Positions 52,213 to 62,023 of a stretch of DNA of 64,000 bases are shown here, piece after piece (the first letter of the stretch is position 1; every line of letters starts with the position of its first letter). The DNA comes from Treponema sp. (GTDB lineage: Bacteria > Spirochaetota > Spirochaetia > Treponematales > Treponemataceae): the NCBI GenBank assembly GCA_016293495.1, contig JAEDED010000008.1:37675-101674 (forward strand), given 5' to 3'. The notes under the pieces are model-generated. The model did not search any database. It saw only the letters and a program-made list of their open reading frames with translations, and was not told the origin of the DNA. Position numbers and translations under genes: made by a program.

Positions 52213-54906
52213 TTATTTTGCAATTTCAATTTTTACAACTTTGAAGCTGTATTCTGAATCGTTTACAGTACAGTCAAATTCTTCACCAACTTTGTGGTCG
52301 AGAAGAGCGTTACCGAATGGAGAAAGGTAAGAAATAACGTTGTTGTCTGAATCTGATTCCCATGGTCCGAAGATTGTGTAAACTTCTTCTTTTTCTGTTT
52401 TCTTGTTGAACAATGTTACAGTTGTAGAGAAAGAAATTACAGAAGAAGTTGCAGTTGTTGGGTCGAAGATTACGGCACGGTTCAATTCTTCCTGGAGCTT
52501 CTGGAGCTTCTTGTTGAGGAATGCCTGCTTTTCTCTTGCTGCATGGTATTCTGCGTTTTCTTTCAAGTCGCCTTTTTCGCGCGCTTCCTGAACTTCGATT
52601 GCAACAGCAGGGAGCTGAACTTTCTGGATATCTTCTGCAAGAGCTTTCTTTTCTTCGAGTTTTGCAGATGTAACGAGCATTCCTTTTGGAGCTGCAGCTT
52701 TGCTTTCTTCTGTTGTATGGAACTTGAAGTCTGGATATTTATCAAGAATCTTTGAACGAAGTCCGGCTTTAAGGTTTGCTTCAAGGTCAGGAATATCATC
52801 AACCAATGTGTACATCTTTGTAACAGTATCTTCGCCGTTAGCAAACATGTAAGTAGCAAGAGCATCTGTCTTGAACAAAAGCTGTGTTGCAGTCTTGTTG
52901 ATTTTTTTGTTTTCTGTTGAATTAACGTGGTTATTGATTTCACGGAATGTCAATTCGATAACCTGGAGCAATGCGATGAGCTGTTTTTCGTAAGTTACGC
53001 CGCAGTTTTTGAACCAGTCCTTATCCTGACATTTTTCAAAGAAGTAAAGGATAGCTTCACGGAAGTCTTTAACATCTTCAAATGCTGTTTTAGCAAGAGC
53101 CTTAAGTTTGTCTTCTTGACCTTTTTCAAGGAGTGTTGTAAGCATTTTTTCCTGAAGAACTGTAGGGAAGAGTTTGATGTATTCATCTGCCCAGTTAGGA
53201 AGAAGCTTGATGTTTGTAAGGAAGTCTTCTTTAAGTGATGTGTTCTTTGTATCTTTGAGCTGTTCATACATTTCGCGTGGATCGTCGATATCATCGTAAA
53301 TCTGAGCGAATGAATATTTGCATGTATAAGCATGCTGTGGAAGAACTTTTCCGATGTACTGAACAACGAGGTAAGATGCGAGAACCTGATCTGTAACCTT
53401 TGTGATTGTCTTGATAAAGCCGATGAAGTAGTTGTACATATCAGCGAACAATTCGCTTTCTTTGTCTGTTTCGTCGTTGTTAACGAACTTCATGATAATA
53501 TCAATGCGGTTGAAGAACTGTTTCTGAGCTTTGAATTCGTTTGCGAACTTTTCTTCTTTACTGATTTCGCAGTCGCGAACCATGTATTCATTGATATCGT
53601 TAGGGTTAACACCAAATGTTGCATCTGATTCAAGAATCTTTTTAGCTTTTGAGTTCCAGCTTGTCCATTCGCCTGTTGAAAGAATTGCAGGAACAAGTTC
53701 AGCCTTGATACGTTTGAAGTTACATTTGTTGCCGAATGATTTGATGATGATTTTAAGTGTATCAACAATGTTTTCTTTTACATAAGATGAAAGTTCTTCT
53801 TTAGATTTTGTAGCTTTAAGAACCCAGATGTGGTCCTTAGCCAATGGTGTAAGTGCACTGATTGCCATCTTGAGTGACATTTCGTGAACACCGTTCTTTT
53901 TACCGAAGTTGATTGTAAGGTTGTCATTTTCTACCTTACGGATAATACCAACGCCCCAGCTTCTGTGAAATACGAAGTTCTTTGCATCGAATGCAATGTG
54001 TTTTTCAAAGTCGTTGATAGCTTCGAAAATGTTACGGAAGTTCTGTGTAAGGTCAGAAGAACGGATGTAGTCTTCGAGATGACTGTGGCCGTTATATTTT
54101 CCACGGTAACATTCAACGATTTCTCTTCTTGCCCATGGATCTTTTGGATCGATAGAAAGAATAAGTTTAAGAATATCAATTGCTGTATCCCAGCGTGCGT
54201 TGTCTTTGTACCAGTTGTAAAGTTCCTGCATAAGGAGAGCAGATTTGTCTTCACTGATAGATTTTGCAACTTTTCTCTGAACGAGAAGGAAGAAATCGAT
54301 TTCTTCAGGAATTGTAGCAACAAGCTTTGTCCAAAGTTCTTTTACAGGACCGATATTTTTTGTTCCGATGTAACGGAGAAGTGCTTTCTTGTAGTAGTCT
54401 GTAGCATTGTCTGAACCGATCTGTTCATAGTGTTCAGCGAGGGCTTTTGCAAGTTCAGCTTCTTCAAAGTCGAGTTTTACGATTTTTTCGTACAATTCCC
54501 ATACTTTTTCGTTGTTTTCTTCGCGGTAAGCTTTTGCAAGAGTTCTCAAGGCGAACTTGTTGTTTTCATCTTCTTCGAGAACAGTTTCACAGAGGTAAAC
54601 AACGATTGGTTCTTTGTGTGCTTTCTGGAAAATATCAACGAGAGTGATGAGACTTGAATTATCAAGAGCACCGTCTCTTACAGAAAGAATTCCGGAGATA
54701 TACAAAGCAATGATACTGTCTTTTGAATGAGTCAAATGCTCATCACAGATTGCTTTGATTTCTGTAACGCAGTTTTCTTCTCTTGCTTTTTCAATAAGAG
54801 TAGTAAGCTCGGCCAGGTTGTTTTTTGTGTAATTACTGATTGTTGCACGAGTCCATGTCTCTTCTTTGAGCATTTCCTGTACTTTAGATTCAAGTTCTTT
54901 AGACAT
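52213..54906 (-). CDS. greA: GreA transcription elongation factor with long TPR-like N-terminus
   Basis: 897 residues. About 1-300 is helical and TPR-like. About 305-360 is a small beta domain (FHRSWGVGIIRKVENDNLTINF) resembling CarD/Tudor-type modules. The last 150 residues are a GreA coiled coil plus FKBP-like domain: EAREKGDLKENAEYHAAREKQ, then FGPWESDSDNNVISYLSPFGNALL. GreA rescues backtracked RNA polymerase. Treponemes are known to have this giant form, and ordinary GreA is about 158 residues. The extra domains may couple polymerase rescue to another partner. A TPR gene lies 42 bp upstream. Confidence 0.88.
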   Translation of the reverse strand: MSKELESKVQEMLKEETWTRATISNYTKNNLAELTTLIEKAREENCVTEIKAICDEHLTHSKDSIIALYISGILSVRDGALDNSSLITLVDIFQKAHKEPIVVYLCETVLEEDENNKFALRTLAKAYREENNEKVWELYEKIVKLDFEEAELAKALAEHYEQIGSDNATDYYKKALLRYIGTKNIGPVKELWTKLVATIPEEIDFFLLVQRKVAKSISEDKSALLMQELYNWYKDNARWDTAIDILKLILSIDPKDPWARREIVECYRGKYNGHSHLEDYIRSSDLTQNFRNIFEAINDFEKHIAFDAKNFVFHRSWGVGIIRKVENDNLTINFGKKNGVHEMSLKMAISALTPLAKDHIWVLKATKSKEELSSYVKENIVDTLKIIIKSFGNKCNFKRIKAELVPAILSTGEWTSWNSKAKKILESDATFGVNPNDINEYMVRDCEISKEEKFANEFKAQKQFFNRIDIIMKFVNNDETDKESELFADMYNYFIGFIKTITKVTDQVLASYLVVQYIGKVLPQHAYTCKYSFAQIYDDIDDPREMYEQLKDTKNTSLKEDFLTNIKLLPNWADEYIKLFPTVLQEKMLTTLLEKGQEDKLKALAKTAFEDVKDFREAILYFFEKCQDKDWFKNCGVTYEKQLIALLQVIELTFREINNHVNSTENKKINKTATQLLFKTDALATYMFANGEDTVTKMYTLVDDIPDLEANLKAGLRSKILDKYPDFKFHTTEESKAAAPKGMLVTSAKLEEKKALAEDIQKVQLPAVAIEVQEAREKGDLKENAEYHAAREKQAFLNKKLQKLQEELNRAVIFDPTTATSSVISFSTTVTLFNKKTEKEEVYTIFGPWESDSDNNVISYLSPFGNALLDHKVGEEFDCTVNDSEYSFKVVKIEIAK

Positions 54907-54948
54907 ACGTATATATCTCCTTAAAAAATAATTAACTCACTCAGTTTG

Positions 54949-55920
54949 TTATTTAACGTAAGATTCGTAAATAACAGGGTCTAATATCTTTATTCTTGTC
55001 AGAATCTCACTGATTCTGAAATTATCTTCTGTATTCATTGTGTAGTAATCAATGAGCCAGAAGTAAAGATTGCACAGTCTTGGTTCAAGGAGGCGGCAGT
55101 TGCATGACGGATCCTTCAACTCATTCTCACAGGCATATATTTCCTGCTTGAGCTTTGAAACTTCCTGCGGACGAAGCATTCTTTTAACAGTAAAAACACC
55201 GAAAATCTGTCCGTAAACAGGAATCCATTCCTGGAGTGCATCTCCAGAATAGCCTTTGTCTTCAATCTTGCGAATCAGACACTGAATAAGTTCAGAGTCA
55301 AGAAAACACAGATTGATTTTTTGAGCATCAATATAGAATGCTTCTCTGAATAAAACTTTTGCTTTTCGATCTTCCCCGCAAAGTGCATAACAGTCAGCAA
55401 GCTCAGCCACAACAGCTGAAACTCCAGGCTTAAGTCTGTTTGATTCAAAAAGACAGTTCTTTGCAGTTTCGTATTCGCCTAACTTTTTGTAACACAAACC
55501 GATTTTACGACTTATTTCTGCACGCTGGTCAAAGTCTGTAACATTGACCAGCAGATAATAATTCTCTAATGCAATCTGGAAAATTCCACATCTGAAGCAA
55601 TACAGAACATTGTCATCAGGTGTGTATTTCTGTTTTTCTGTGTACGAAAGGAATGAAACCCATTCCGACAGAAGTGTTTCTCCTCTGGTGTAAGGATCCT
55701 CTATAGAAGGAAGCTGTCTTATAATGTTCTGCCAGAATGAAAAACAGTTAACCGCAAACTGAATTCGCTCGTTATCCAGAGCGTCCATGAGAATCTGGTT
55801 AAGAATGTCGCTGGCTTCTAAAATGTCACCTTTTTTCAAGATTTGACAACATTCTCTAAACCTTTCTTCAATTTGCGCCTGCATACCTTTAAATATATAA
55901 TTCTGCAAATTTTTAGTCAA
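54949..55920 (-). CDS. TPR-repeat protein
   Basis: 323 residues, helical throughout. Several TPR-like pairs are visible, most clearly around AEISRKIGLCYKKLGEYETAKNCLFESN and AELADCYALCGEDRKAKVLFREAFYID. No signal peptide is apparent, so it is probably cytoplasmic. It directly precedes greA and may be cotranscribed with it. Its own helical repeats resemble the N-terminal part of that GreA, so a shared partner is possible. The function is unknown. Confidence 0.7.
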   Translation of the reverse strand: MTKNLQNYIFKGMQAQIEERFRECCQILKKGDILEASDILNQILMDALDNERIQFAVNCFSFWQNIIRQLPSIEDPYTRGETLLSEWVSFLSYTEKQKYTPDDNVLYCFRCGIFQIALENYYLLVNVTDFDQRAEISRKIGLCYKKLGEYETAKNCLFESNRLKPGVSAVVAELADCYALCGEDRKAKVLFREAFYIDAQKINLCFLDSELIQCLIRKIEDKGYSGDALQEWIPVYGQIFGVFTVKRMLRPQEVSKLKQEIYACENELKDPSCNCRLLEPRLCNLYFWLIDYYTMNTEDNFRISEILTRIKILDPVIYESYVK

Positions 55921-56098
55921 TGGAAAATTGAATTTTTTTATGAAAAATGGGGAAAGTTTATACTACATATCATAATGAATTGTCAATAGGGGAGTGTAAA
56001 ATAAATTTTTATTATTTCAGTTAAGGAACTTAAAAATTCCCCTTATGATGCAAAAATGTCAAATTGTTCTATATAAATTACTGATTTAATGATTTTTA

Positions 56099-56127
56099 TT
56101 GATAATTAATAACTTAAGTATTAAAAT
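56099..56127 (+). promoter_or_regulatory. Likely promoter of thrA-ilvN
   Basis: TTGATA (56099-56104) and TAAAAT (56122-56127) are separated by 17 nt. The leader to the chosen ATG at 56220 is about 85 nt and has no clear attenuator. Confidence 0.5.
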
Positions 56128-56219
56128 AGTTTTATTATATGTACTACGCTGATTATTGCCCCGAAAGGTGCTCTCCTGGATATTCAGGGAAATTGCAATA
56201 TTTGGCAAGGTGGTTTTTT

Positions 56220-58724
56220 ATGATTACTCTTAAATTTGGCGGTACATCAATGGCAAATGCCCGCCGCATTTTGGCTTCTGCGGATATCATCATCAATCGC
56301 GCAAAAGAAGACCGTCTCAGTGTTGTTGTCAGCGCAGCTGCTGGCATTTCTAACACATTGCAATCAGCAATCGAAGCAACAACTTCTGGTATCTCAGGCT
56401 CAAACTACGTAGCAGACATCAAGAACACTCACAACGAAATCTGTCTTGAACTTCAGTCTAAGCTTCCTGGATTTGATGCTGAAAAAGTAATGGCTCGTCT
56501 TGAACCAAATTTCGAAGAACTTGATAAGCTTTTAGCTGGTTGTGTTTCTTTCGGTGAATGTCCTGATACTGTTCACTGTAGAATCATGGGTATGGGTGAA
56601 CTCTTTTCTGCTCCAATTATGGAAGCAGTTCTCATTGCTAAAAAGCAGAGTGTCATTTTCCTTGATTCACGCAAATTTGTATTTACTACAGGAAATCAGA
56701 AAGAAGGTGAAGCTGATTACGCTCTCTGTAATGAAGCTTGTGCTCAGTTCCGTGACGGTGCAAACCCTACACAGACTCACATTCTTTTATTCCCTGGATT
56801 TATCTGTACATGGAAAGCTGGAACAGGTGCAAAACCTGTAATGGGATTGCTTGGCCGTAACGGTTCAGACTTCAGTGCTGCTATTCTCGGCGCTTCACTT
56901 CGTGCAAAGAGAGTAGAGTTCTGGACAGACGTTGACGGCGTTTACACAGCAGATCCTCGCGTTGTAAAAGATGCAATTCTCGTAGATGACATGACTTATG
57001 AAGAAGCAATGGAACTTTCATTCTTCGGTTCAAAAGTTCTTCATCCAAAAACAATTGCGCCTCTTCAGGCAAAAGGAATTGAAGCATGGAGCTTAAACTC
57101 TCACAATCCTTCTGCCCGGGGAACACGCATCGGTAAAGGACCATTTGAAAGCCGTGCAAAATCAAGCATCTGTGGTATTTCTTCACTTAAACATGTAAGC
57201 CTTATCAGTGTCGGCGGTTCTTTAATGAGAGGACGCACAGGTATGGCTTCAAAAATCTTCTCTGCAGTAAGCGCTGCCGGAAGTTCAATTCTTTTGATCA
57301 CTCAGTCTTCTTCTGAATACACAATTTCGTTCTGTGTAAAAGATGATGAAGCTGCACGTGTAAAAGATTCTCTTGAAAAGAAATTTGAACTTGAAATCCG
57401 CGAAAAATTAATCGATGCAATCGACGTTCGTCCGGACTGTGCAATCGTTTCTGTCGTAGGTGACGGAATGATCGCTAACCGTGGTGTTGCTTCAAAATTC
57501 ATGAATGCGCTTTCAAGCCAGGATATTAATATTCTTGCAATTGCTCAGGGTTCAAGTGAAAGATGTATTTCTTCTGTAATCACAGGAGAATACGCTGACA
57601 CAGCAGTTAAGGCTGTTCATCAGTTCTTCTTCCATACAGCTCAGACAATCGAAGTATTTGCATTCGGTGCAGGTACAATCGGTGGAACAATGATCGACCA
57701 GATTTACCAGCAGCATGACAAGCTTCTTAAAGAAAACGTTGATATCAAAGTTCTTGCAATTACAACAATCGATGGTATGCTTCTTAAAGAAGAAGGCGTT
57801 GATCTTTCTAACTGGCGTGACCAGATGAAGACTCCTGACTTCCCATTCGGACCACAGAATGTTGATGATATCATCAAGTTCGTAAAAGAAAAGAAACCGT
57901 TAAATCCTGTATTCGTTGACTGTACAGCATCATACGATTTACCGGAACGCTATCTTGATATCCTCAATGCAGGAATGAGCATTGCAACTCCTAACAAGAG
58001 AGCAAACTCAATGGACATCAAGTTCTATCACGAACTTCGCCGTACAGCAAACAAGATGCACCGCCGCTTCCTCTACGAAACAAACGTAGGTGCGGGGCTT
58101 CCTATCATTGATACTTTGCAGAATCTTTACAAATCTGGAGACAAGCTTGAAAGCTTCAACGGAATCATGTCAGGTTCTCTTTCATACATCTTTGGTAAAC
58201 TCGATGAAGGCGTCAAGTTCAGTCAGGCTGTTAAAGAAGCAAAAGAACTTCGTTATACAGAACCAGACCCACGTGACGACCTTGAAGGAAAAGATGTTGC
58301 CCGTAAGGCTCTTATTATTGCCCGCGAATCCGGATACGATATTGAACTTACAGATATTGAAATGTTCAAAGTATTCCCTGATTCCTTTGATGCATCTGGT
58401 ACAGTTGATGAGTTCATGGCAAAACTTCCTCAGGTTGATGAATATTTTGAAAAGAAAATGGCTGACCTCAAGAAGAAGAACATGGTTCTCCGTATGGGTG
58501 CTACAATCAAAGACGGAAAAGCTAGTGTCGGTATGATGGAAGTTCCAGTAACTGATCCATTGTACAGTGTTCGTGGCGGTGAAAACGCATTTGTATTCTA
58601 TACAGAACGCTACCAGCCAATTCCACTTACAGTCCGCGGATACGGTGCAGGTGCTGGTGTAACAGCTGCCGGTGTATTTGGCGATATTTTAAGAACAGTT
58701 AGTTTCAACCCGGAAAAAAACTAA
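56220..58724 (+). CDS. thrA: Bifunctional aspartokinase / homoserine dehydrogenase
   Basis: 834 residues. An aspartokinase domain (about 1-285: LKFGGTSMAN; FSAAILGASLRA; WTDVDGVYTADPR) is followed by two ACT regulatory domains (about 315-460), then an NAD(P)-binding homoserine dehydrogenase (AFGAGTIGGTMID; YTEPDPRDDLEGKDVARKALI). It commits aspartate to threonine, methionine and lysine synthesis. The ATG at 56220 (site AAGGTGG, 6-nt spacing) starts exactly at the conserved MITLKFGGTS, so the 27 upstream in-frame codons are not counted. ilvN follows, linking threonine to isoleucine. Confidence 0.94.
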   Translation: MITLKFGGTSMANARRILASADIIINRAKEDRLSVVVSAAAGISNTLQSAIEATTSGISGSNYVADIKNTHNEICLELQSKLPGFDAEKVMARLEPNFEELDKLLAGCVSFGECPDTVHCRIMGMGELFSAPIMEAVLIAKKQSVIFLDSRKFVFTTGNQKEGEADYALCNEACAQFRDGANPTQTHILLFPGFICTWKAGTGAKPVMGLLGRNGSDFSAAILGASLRAKRVEFWTDVDGVYTADPRVVKDAILVDDMTYEEAMELSFFGSKVLHPKTIAPLQAKGIEAWSLNSHNPSARGTRIGKGPFESRAKSSICGISSLKHVSLISVGGSLMRGRTGMASKIFSAVSAAGSSILLITQSSSEYTISFCVKDDEAARVKDSLEKKFELEIREKLIDAIDVRPDCAIVSVVGDGMIANRGVASKFMNALSSQDINILAIAQGSSERCISSVITGEYADTAVKAVHQFFFHTAQTIEVFAFGAGTIGGTMIDQIYQQHDKLLKENVDIKVLAITTIDGMLLKEEGVDLSNWRDQMKTPDFPFGPQNVDDIIKFVKEKKPLNPVFVDCTASYDLPERYLDILNAGMSIATPNKRANSMDIKFYHELRRTANKMHRRFLYETNVGAGLPIIDTLQNLYKSGDKLESFNGIMSGSLSYIFGKLDEGVKFSQAVKEAKELRYTEPDPRDDLEGKDVARKALIIARESGYDIELTDIEMFKVFPDSFDASGTVDEFMAKLPQVDEYFEKKMADLKKKNMVLRMGATIKDGKASVGMMEVPVTDPLYSVRGGENAFVFYTERYQPIPLTVRGYGAGAGVTAAGVFGDILRTVSFNPEKN

Positions 58725-58781
58725 ATTAAGATGCACAGATTTGGAAAATCCAGTCAGTGTGGAAAGTATAAGGAGCATTAA

Positions 58782-59270
58782 ATGGAAAAATATGTATTGT
58801 CAGTTCTCGTAGAAAACCATGCAGGTGTTTTGAGCCGCGTATCTGGACTTTTTAGCCGTCGTGGTTACAATATCGACAGCCTTACAGTTTGCGAAACAAA
58901 CAATCCTGGACAGTCAAGAATGACAATCGTTGTCAAAGGCGATGAATACATTCTTGAACAGATTGAAAAACAGCTTTCAAAATTAGTTGAAGTTATTTCA
59001 ATCGTTCACTGTGCTCCATCTGAAACATGTCAGCGCCAGACTGCTTTGATTAAAGTTAAGGCTCCTGGTGAATCACGCGCTGTGATTATTGAAACATGTA
59101 ACATCTTCCGTGCACACATCGTTGATGTCGGACTTAATTCAGTTATCGTTGAAGCTACAGGTAGCGAAGACAAAATTGAAAGCCTTATCAGACTTCTTGA
59201 ACCATTTGGTATTCTTGAATTTGTTAAGACTGGTCTTACTGCAATGGGACGCGGCGAAAACGTTATGTAA
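58782..59270 (+). CDS. ilvN: Acetolactate synthase small (regulatory) subunit
   Basis: 162 residues. An N-terminal ACT domain (about 4-75: SVLVENHAGVLSRVSGLFSRRGYNIDSLTV) and a C-terminal ACT-like domain bind branched-chain amino acids to give feedback control. Also called ilvH. It pairs with the catalytic subunit IlvB at 2888, which is about 54 kb away. Its end overlaps by 8 bp with the convergent unknown gene at 59263. Confidence 0.95.
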   Translation: MEKYVLSVLVENHAGVLSRVSGLFSRRGYNIDSLTVCETNNPGQSRMTIVVKGDEYILEQIEKQLSKLVEVISIVHCAPSETCQRQTALIKVKAPGESRAVIIETCNIFRAHIVDVGLNSVIVEATGSEDKIESLIRLLEPFGILEFVKTGLTAMGRGENVM

Positions 59271-59745
59271 TTGATTTTATCCAGAAGCTTTCGTAAATGC
59301 TGTACTGGTTCTTTGAAAGACGGCAGTCTGCAATCTGAAAGCTTTTGAATGAAATTTCAGAAGAAAATAATTTTATCTGGGCAGGGTTTAATAACTTTAA
59401 GCCTATAAGGCCTGATTTATAAACAGACAGTAAATCTTTGCTGTCTGTTTTTTTTTCGATTGCGCAGGGAATTATAAAAGGTGTAGAGGAATTTTCAGAT
59501 TCAACTGCGCCATGACAGTATAAAATTGAATTGATGCATGAAAAACCTTTTAGTACACAGTTTGAAGTTTCAGAAAAAAAGTTCTTAAGCTCAGAAGAAA
59601 ATTTCTGATCTGTGAAAATTCCGTATAAAGGAAAAAGAGGAATGAAATTCTTAAATTCATTTTTAAGCAGAAGGTTTCTGTTTTCAATGAGTACAGTTTC
59701 TGTATTTGGATGAAGTATCAGAGCGGTAAAATTAAATGAGTCCAA
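59263..59745 (-). CDS. Unknown protein, minus-strand trio
   Basis: 160 residues, no signal peptide, mixed alpha/beta composition. Stretches such as YGIFTDQKFSSELKNFFSET and LLSVYKSGLIGLKLLNPAQ gave no family recognition. Its start overlaps the metallo-hydrolase gene by 14 bp and its end overlaps ilvN by 8 bp. Because the overlaps make it compact and it has spirochaete-like codon use, it is probably real, but it has no assigned function. Confidence 0.55.
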   Translation of the reverse strand: MDSFNFTALILHPNTETVLIENRNLLLKNEFKNFIPLFPLYGIFTDQKFSSELKNFFSETSNCVLKGFSCINSILYCHGAVESENSSTPFIIPCAIEKKTDSKDLLSVYKSGLIGLKLLNPAQIKLFSSEISFKSFQIADCRLSKNQYSIYESFWIKSIT

Positions 59746-60331
59746 GTTTTTCTCTTTTATCCTGTTCGCGAGGATTTACGTCTGCATTGAAAAGTCTTTC
59801 TGCTCCAACAGTTGTCGGAGGACCGTGGCCAGGCATCAGAATTGTATCTTCTGTCTGAGAAAGAATTTTTTCAAGGATATTTTTTTTCAATGCTTTTTCA
59901 GAGAACTTGTTGTTTGATGAACCGATGCGGCCGTTAGTGATTACATCTCCGGTAAAGAGTACGTTTCCGATTTTGAAAACCATTGAGTCCGGAGTGTGAC
60001 CTGGTACTGACATGTAAGAAACTTCAAGACCTGCAATTTCAATTATGCCTTCATCTTTAAGTACATTTGTTTCAGCGCCGGCAACTTCCCAGTCGGCAGC
60101 ATAAATTTCGGGAGTATAGATTTTTGTAAGAACTTTTAGTCCGTGAACATGACTTCCGTGATTGTGTGTAATAAGAACGCCTGCCAGATTGTATCCGGAG
60201 CGTTCAATGTTATCGATAATCTGGTGAGTTACGATTCCAGGGTCTACAATGATTGCCTGTTTAGTCTGTTCGTTTACAATCAGGTAGCAGTTTGAAAAGC
60301 CTTCAATGTTGAGGTGAAAATAAATTTTCAT
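59732..60331 (-). CDS. Metallo-beta-lactamase-fold hydrolase with altered metal motif
   Basis: 199 residues with the MBL fold, similar to glyoxalase II-like enzymes. H56, H58 and H61 of the THxHxDH motif are present, but the position of the metal-binding Asp holds S60 (THNHGSH). Other ligands look intact: VPGHTPDS, FTGDVI and PGHGPPTT. It may bind one metal or have different activity. It overlaps the pentapeptide gene by 4 bp (upstream) and the unknown gene by 14 bp (downstream). Confidence 0.8.
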   Translation of the reverse strand: MKIYFHLNIEGFSNCYLIVNEQTKQAIIVDPGIVTHQIIDNIERSGYNLAGVLITHNHGSHVHGLKVLTKIYTPEIYAADWEVAGAETNVLKDEGIIEIAGLEVSYMSVPGHTPDSMVFKIGNVLFTGDVITNGRIGSSNNKFSEKALKKNILEKILSQTEDTILMPGHGPPTTVGAERLFNADVNPREQDKREKLGLI

Positions 60332-61032
60332 TTTTCGCCTCCGTCTTCTACGGGTTGTGCCGGTTCTACTTTATAAGCAATCTTGTCGTCAAGTTCACCT
60401 GCAAACAGCTGGCTCTGTTCCTGGTCAAAAATTGCCTCGCGTGTATTTGAATATTTGAAAAGTACGTTCTGCTGTTCGATAGATCTGAAAACGGTTTTCT
60501 TTACGTTGCAGTTTCTGAATGAGGTGTCAATAAGCTTTGCTCTGGTAAAACGGGAATTGTAAAGGTCCGAGTCATCAAATGAAGACTGATATGACTGGAT
60601 TCCTGAGAAGTTGTCCTGAATCATATCGCTTCCTGTAAAGAGTGTGTGTGAAAAAGTGCAGCCTGCAAAAGAGGTAAACTGCATGTTTGCCTGAAGGATG
60701 TTGCAGTCTGAAAAGATTGCAAAGTCAAACATACTCATTCTGCTTCTGAAGCCTGTTGACTGAAGGTTGATGAATTTACTGTGCATAAAATTGCAGCCGT
60801 AAAATCTTTTGTCGGTTAAGTCAATGTTTTCAAAAAGAAGACCAGACGCATCAAGTCCGATGATTTTATCATGTGTATTTATGTAATCATAAATTTTCTG
60901 TTTAACGCTTTCTTTGTCCGGTGTGTGATCGAGACAGTATCCGGGAACTTCTATAATTTCGCCGTTGCTGTTGAAAGACGAAAGTGAGTTTTTGCAGCAG
61001 CCTGGTTCAAGACAAGTATTCAATGAGAACAT
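60328..61032 (-). CDS. Pentapeptide-repeat protein
   Basis: 234 residues. The centre (about 65-195) is built of A(D/N)LxX-like pentapeptides such as CNFMHSKFINLQSTGF, SMFDFAIFSDCNILQANMQF and RFTRAKLIDTSFRNCN, giving a right-handed beta-helix. A Cys-rich N-terminus (CLEPGCCKNS) could bind a metal. The role is unknown. It overlaps the hydrolase by ATGA and heads the three-gene minus-strand unit. Confidence 0.8.
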   Translation of the reverse strand: MFSLNTCLEPGCCKNSLSSFNSNGEIIEVPGYCLDHTPDKESVKQKIYDYINTHDKIIGLDASGLLFENIDLTDKRFYGCNFMHSKFINLQSTGFRSRMSMFDFAIFSDCNILQANMQFTSFAGCTFSHTLFTGSDMIQDNFSGIQSYQSSFDDSDLYNSRFTRAKLIDTSFRNCNVKKTVFRSIEQQNVLFKYSNTREAIFDQEQSQLFAGELDDKIAYKVEPAQPVEDGGEK

Positions 61033-61112
61033 ATAAATATGGTAAGGTATTGCGATGAATTAGTCAAATAGATAGAATATTTTTAAAGTTCGATTTAACC
61101 TTGGGTGAAAAA

Positions 61113-61910
61113 ATGGTTGATTTTGCATTCCTTGATTCCGGTACCGGCGGAATTCCCTATCTGACATATCTTCTTGAAAAAAGACCAGATGCGTCCTGCG
61201 TCTACGTTGGTGATACTGTCAATTTTCCATATGGCGAAAAGTCTCATGAACAAATTGTTAAATGCGTACTTTCAATTACAGATAAAATCATTAAAACATT
61301 TGAGCCTCGTGTCGTAGTTGTTGCCTGCAATACAATGAGCGTAAATACGATTGATATTCTTCGTGAAATTTATCCGGATACTCTATTTGTAGGAACTGTT
61401 CCTGCAATTAAACTTGCAGCTTCTGTATCCAAAAAAAGAAGAATCGGATTAATGGCAACTAGAGCAACTGTAGAGCATCCTTACAATGTTGACCTCAAAA
61501 ATCATTTTGCTTCAGACTGCGAACTTGTTTTAAGACCAGATCCGGAACTGATTGCTTTTATCGAACATGAATCCTTTACTGCAACAAAAGAAGAATGTAT
61601 AAAGGCCGTTGAACCATGCGTAAATTTTTTCAAAGAAAAAGATTGTGATGCTATGATTCTCGGCTGCACACATTTTTTAAATCTCCGTGATCTTATTCAG
61701 GAAGTTGCAGGTGATAAACTTAAGGTTATCGATTCAAGAGAAGGGGTTGTAAACCGTGCCCTCAACATTCTTGATTCCCTGAAAAACAAAACTGTTTCAG
61801 AAAACAGAAAACCACTCCTTTATGTAACTATGCTTTCTGACGAAGAAAAAGTTGAATATGATGTAATCTGTTCAAGGTATAATCTTGAATGGGGTGGTGT
61901 TCTAAAATAA
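61113..61910 (+). CDS. murI: Glutamate racemase
   Basis: 265-residue enzyme making D-glutamate for peptidoglycan. The two catalytic cysteines are in VVACNTMSVNT and ILGCTHFLNL. The N-terminal DSGTGGIPYL and VYVGDTVNFPYGEKS motifs are diagnostic. The chosen ATG at 61113 follows GGGTGA; a TTG at 61101 is in frame upstream and less likely. Divergent from the pentapeptide gene. Confidence 0.93.
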   Translation: MVDFAFLDSGTGGIPYLTYLLEKRPDASCVYVGDTVNFPYGEKSHEQIVKCVLSITDKIIKTFEPRVVVVACNTMSVNTIDILREIYPDTLFVGTVPAIKLAASVSKKRRIGLMATRATVEHPYNVDLKNHFASDCELVLRPDPELIAFIEHESFTATKEECIKAVEPCVNFFKEKDCDAMILGCTHFLNLRDLIQEVAGDKLKVIDSREGVVNRALNILDSLKNKTVSENRKPLLYVTMLSDEEKVEYDVICSRYNLEWGGVLK

Positions 61911-62023
61911 TTTCTGCTTCTATAGACCAATACAACGCAAAATTGTATAAATTACCTATAAAAAAAATTACTACAGATAAAGCACTAGCTGCTGCAGAAA
62001 AAAATTATTAAAAGGAATTAATT

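Noticed and set aside
56139..56219. 27 codons upstream of thrA considered part of the protein or a leader peptide
   Set aside because: The conserved aspartokinase start and a good ribosome-binding site are at 56220, and the upstream codons have no Thr/Ile run typical of attenuation.
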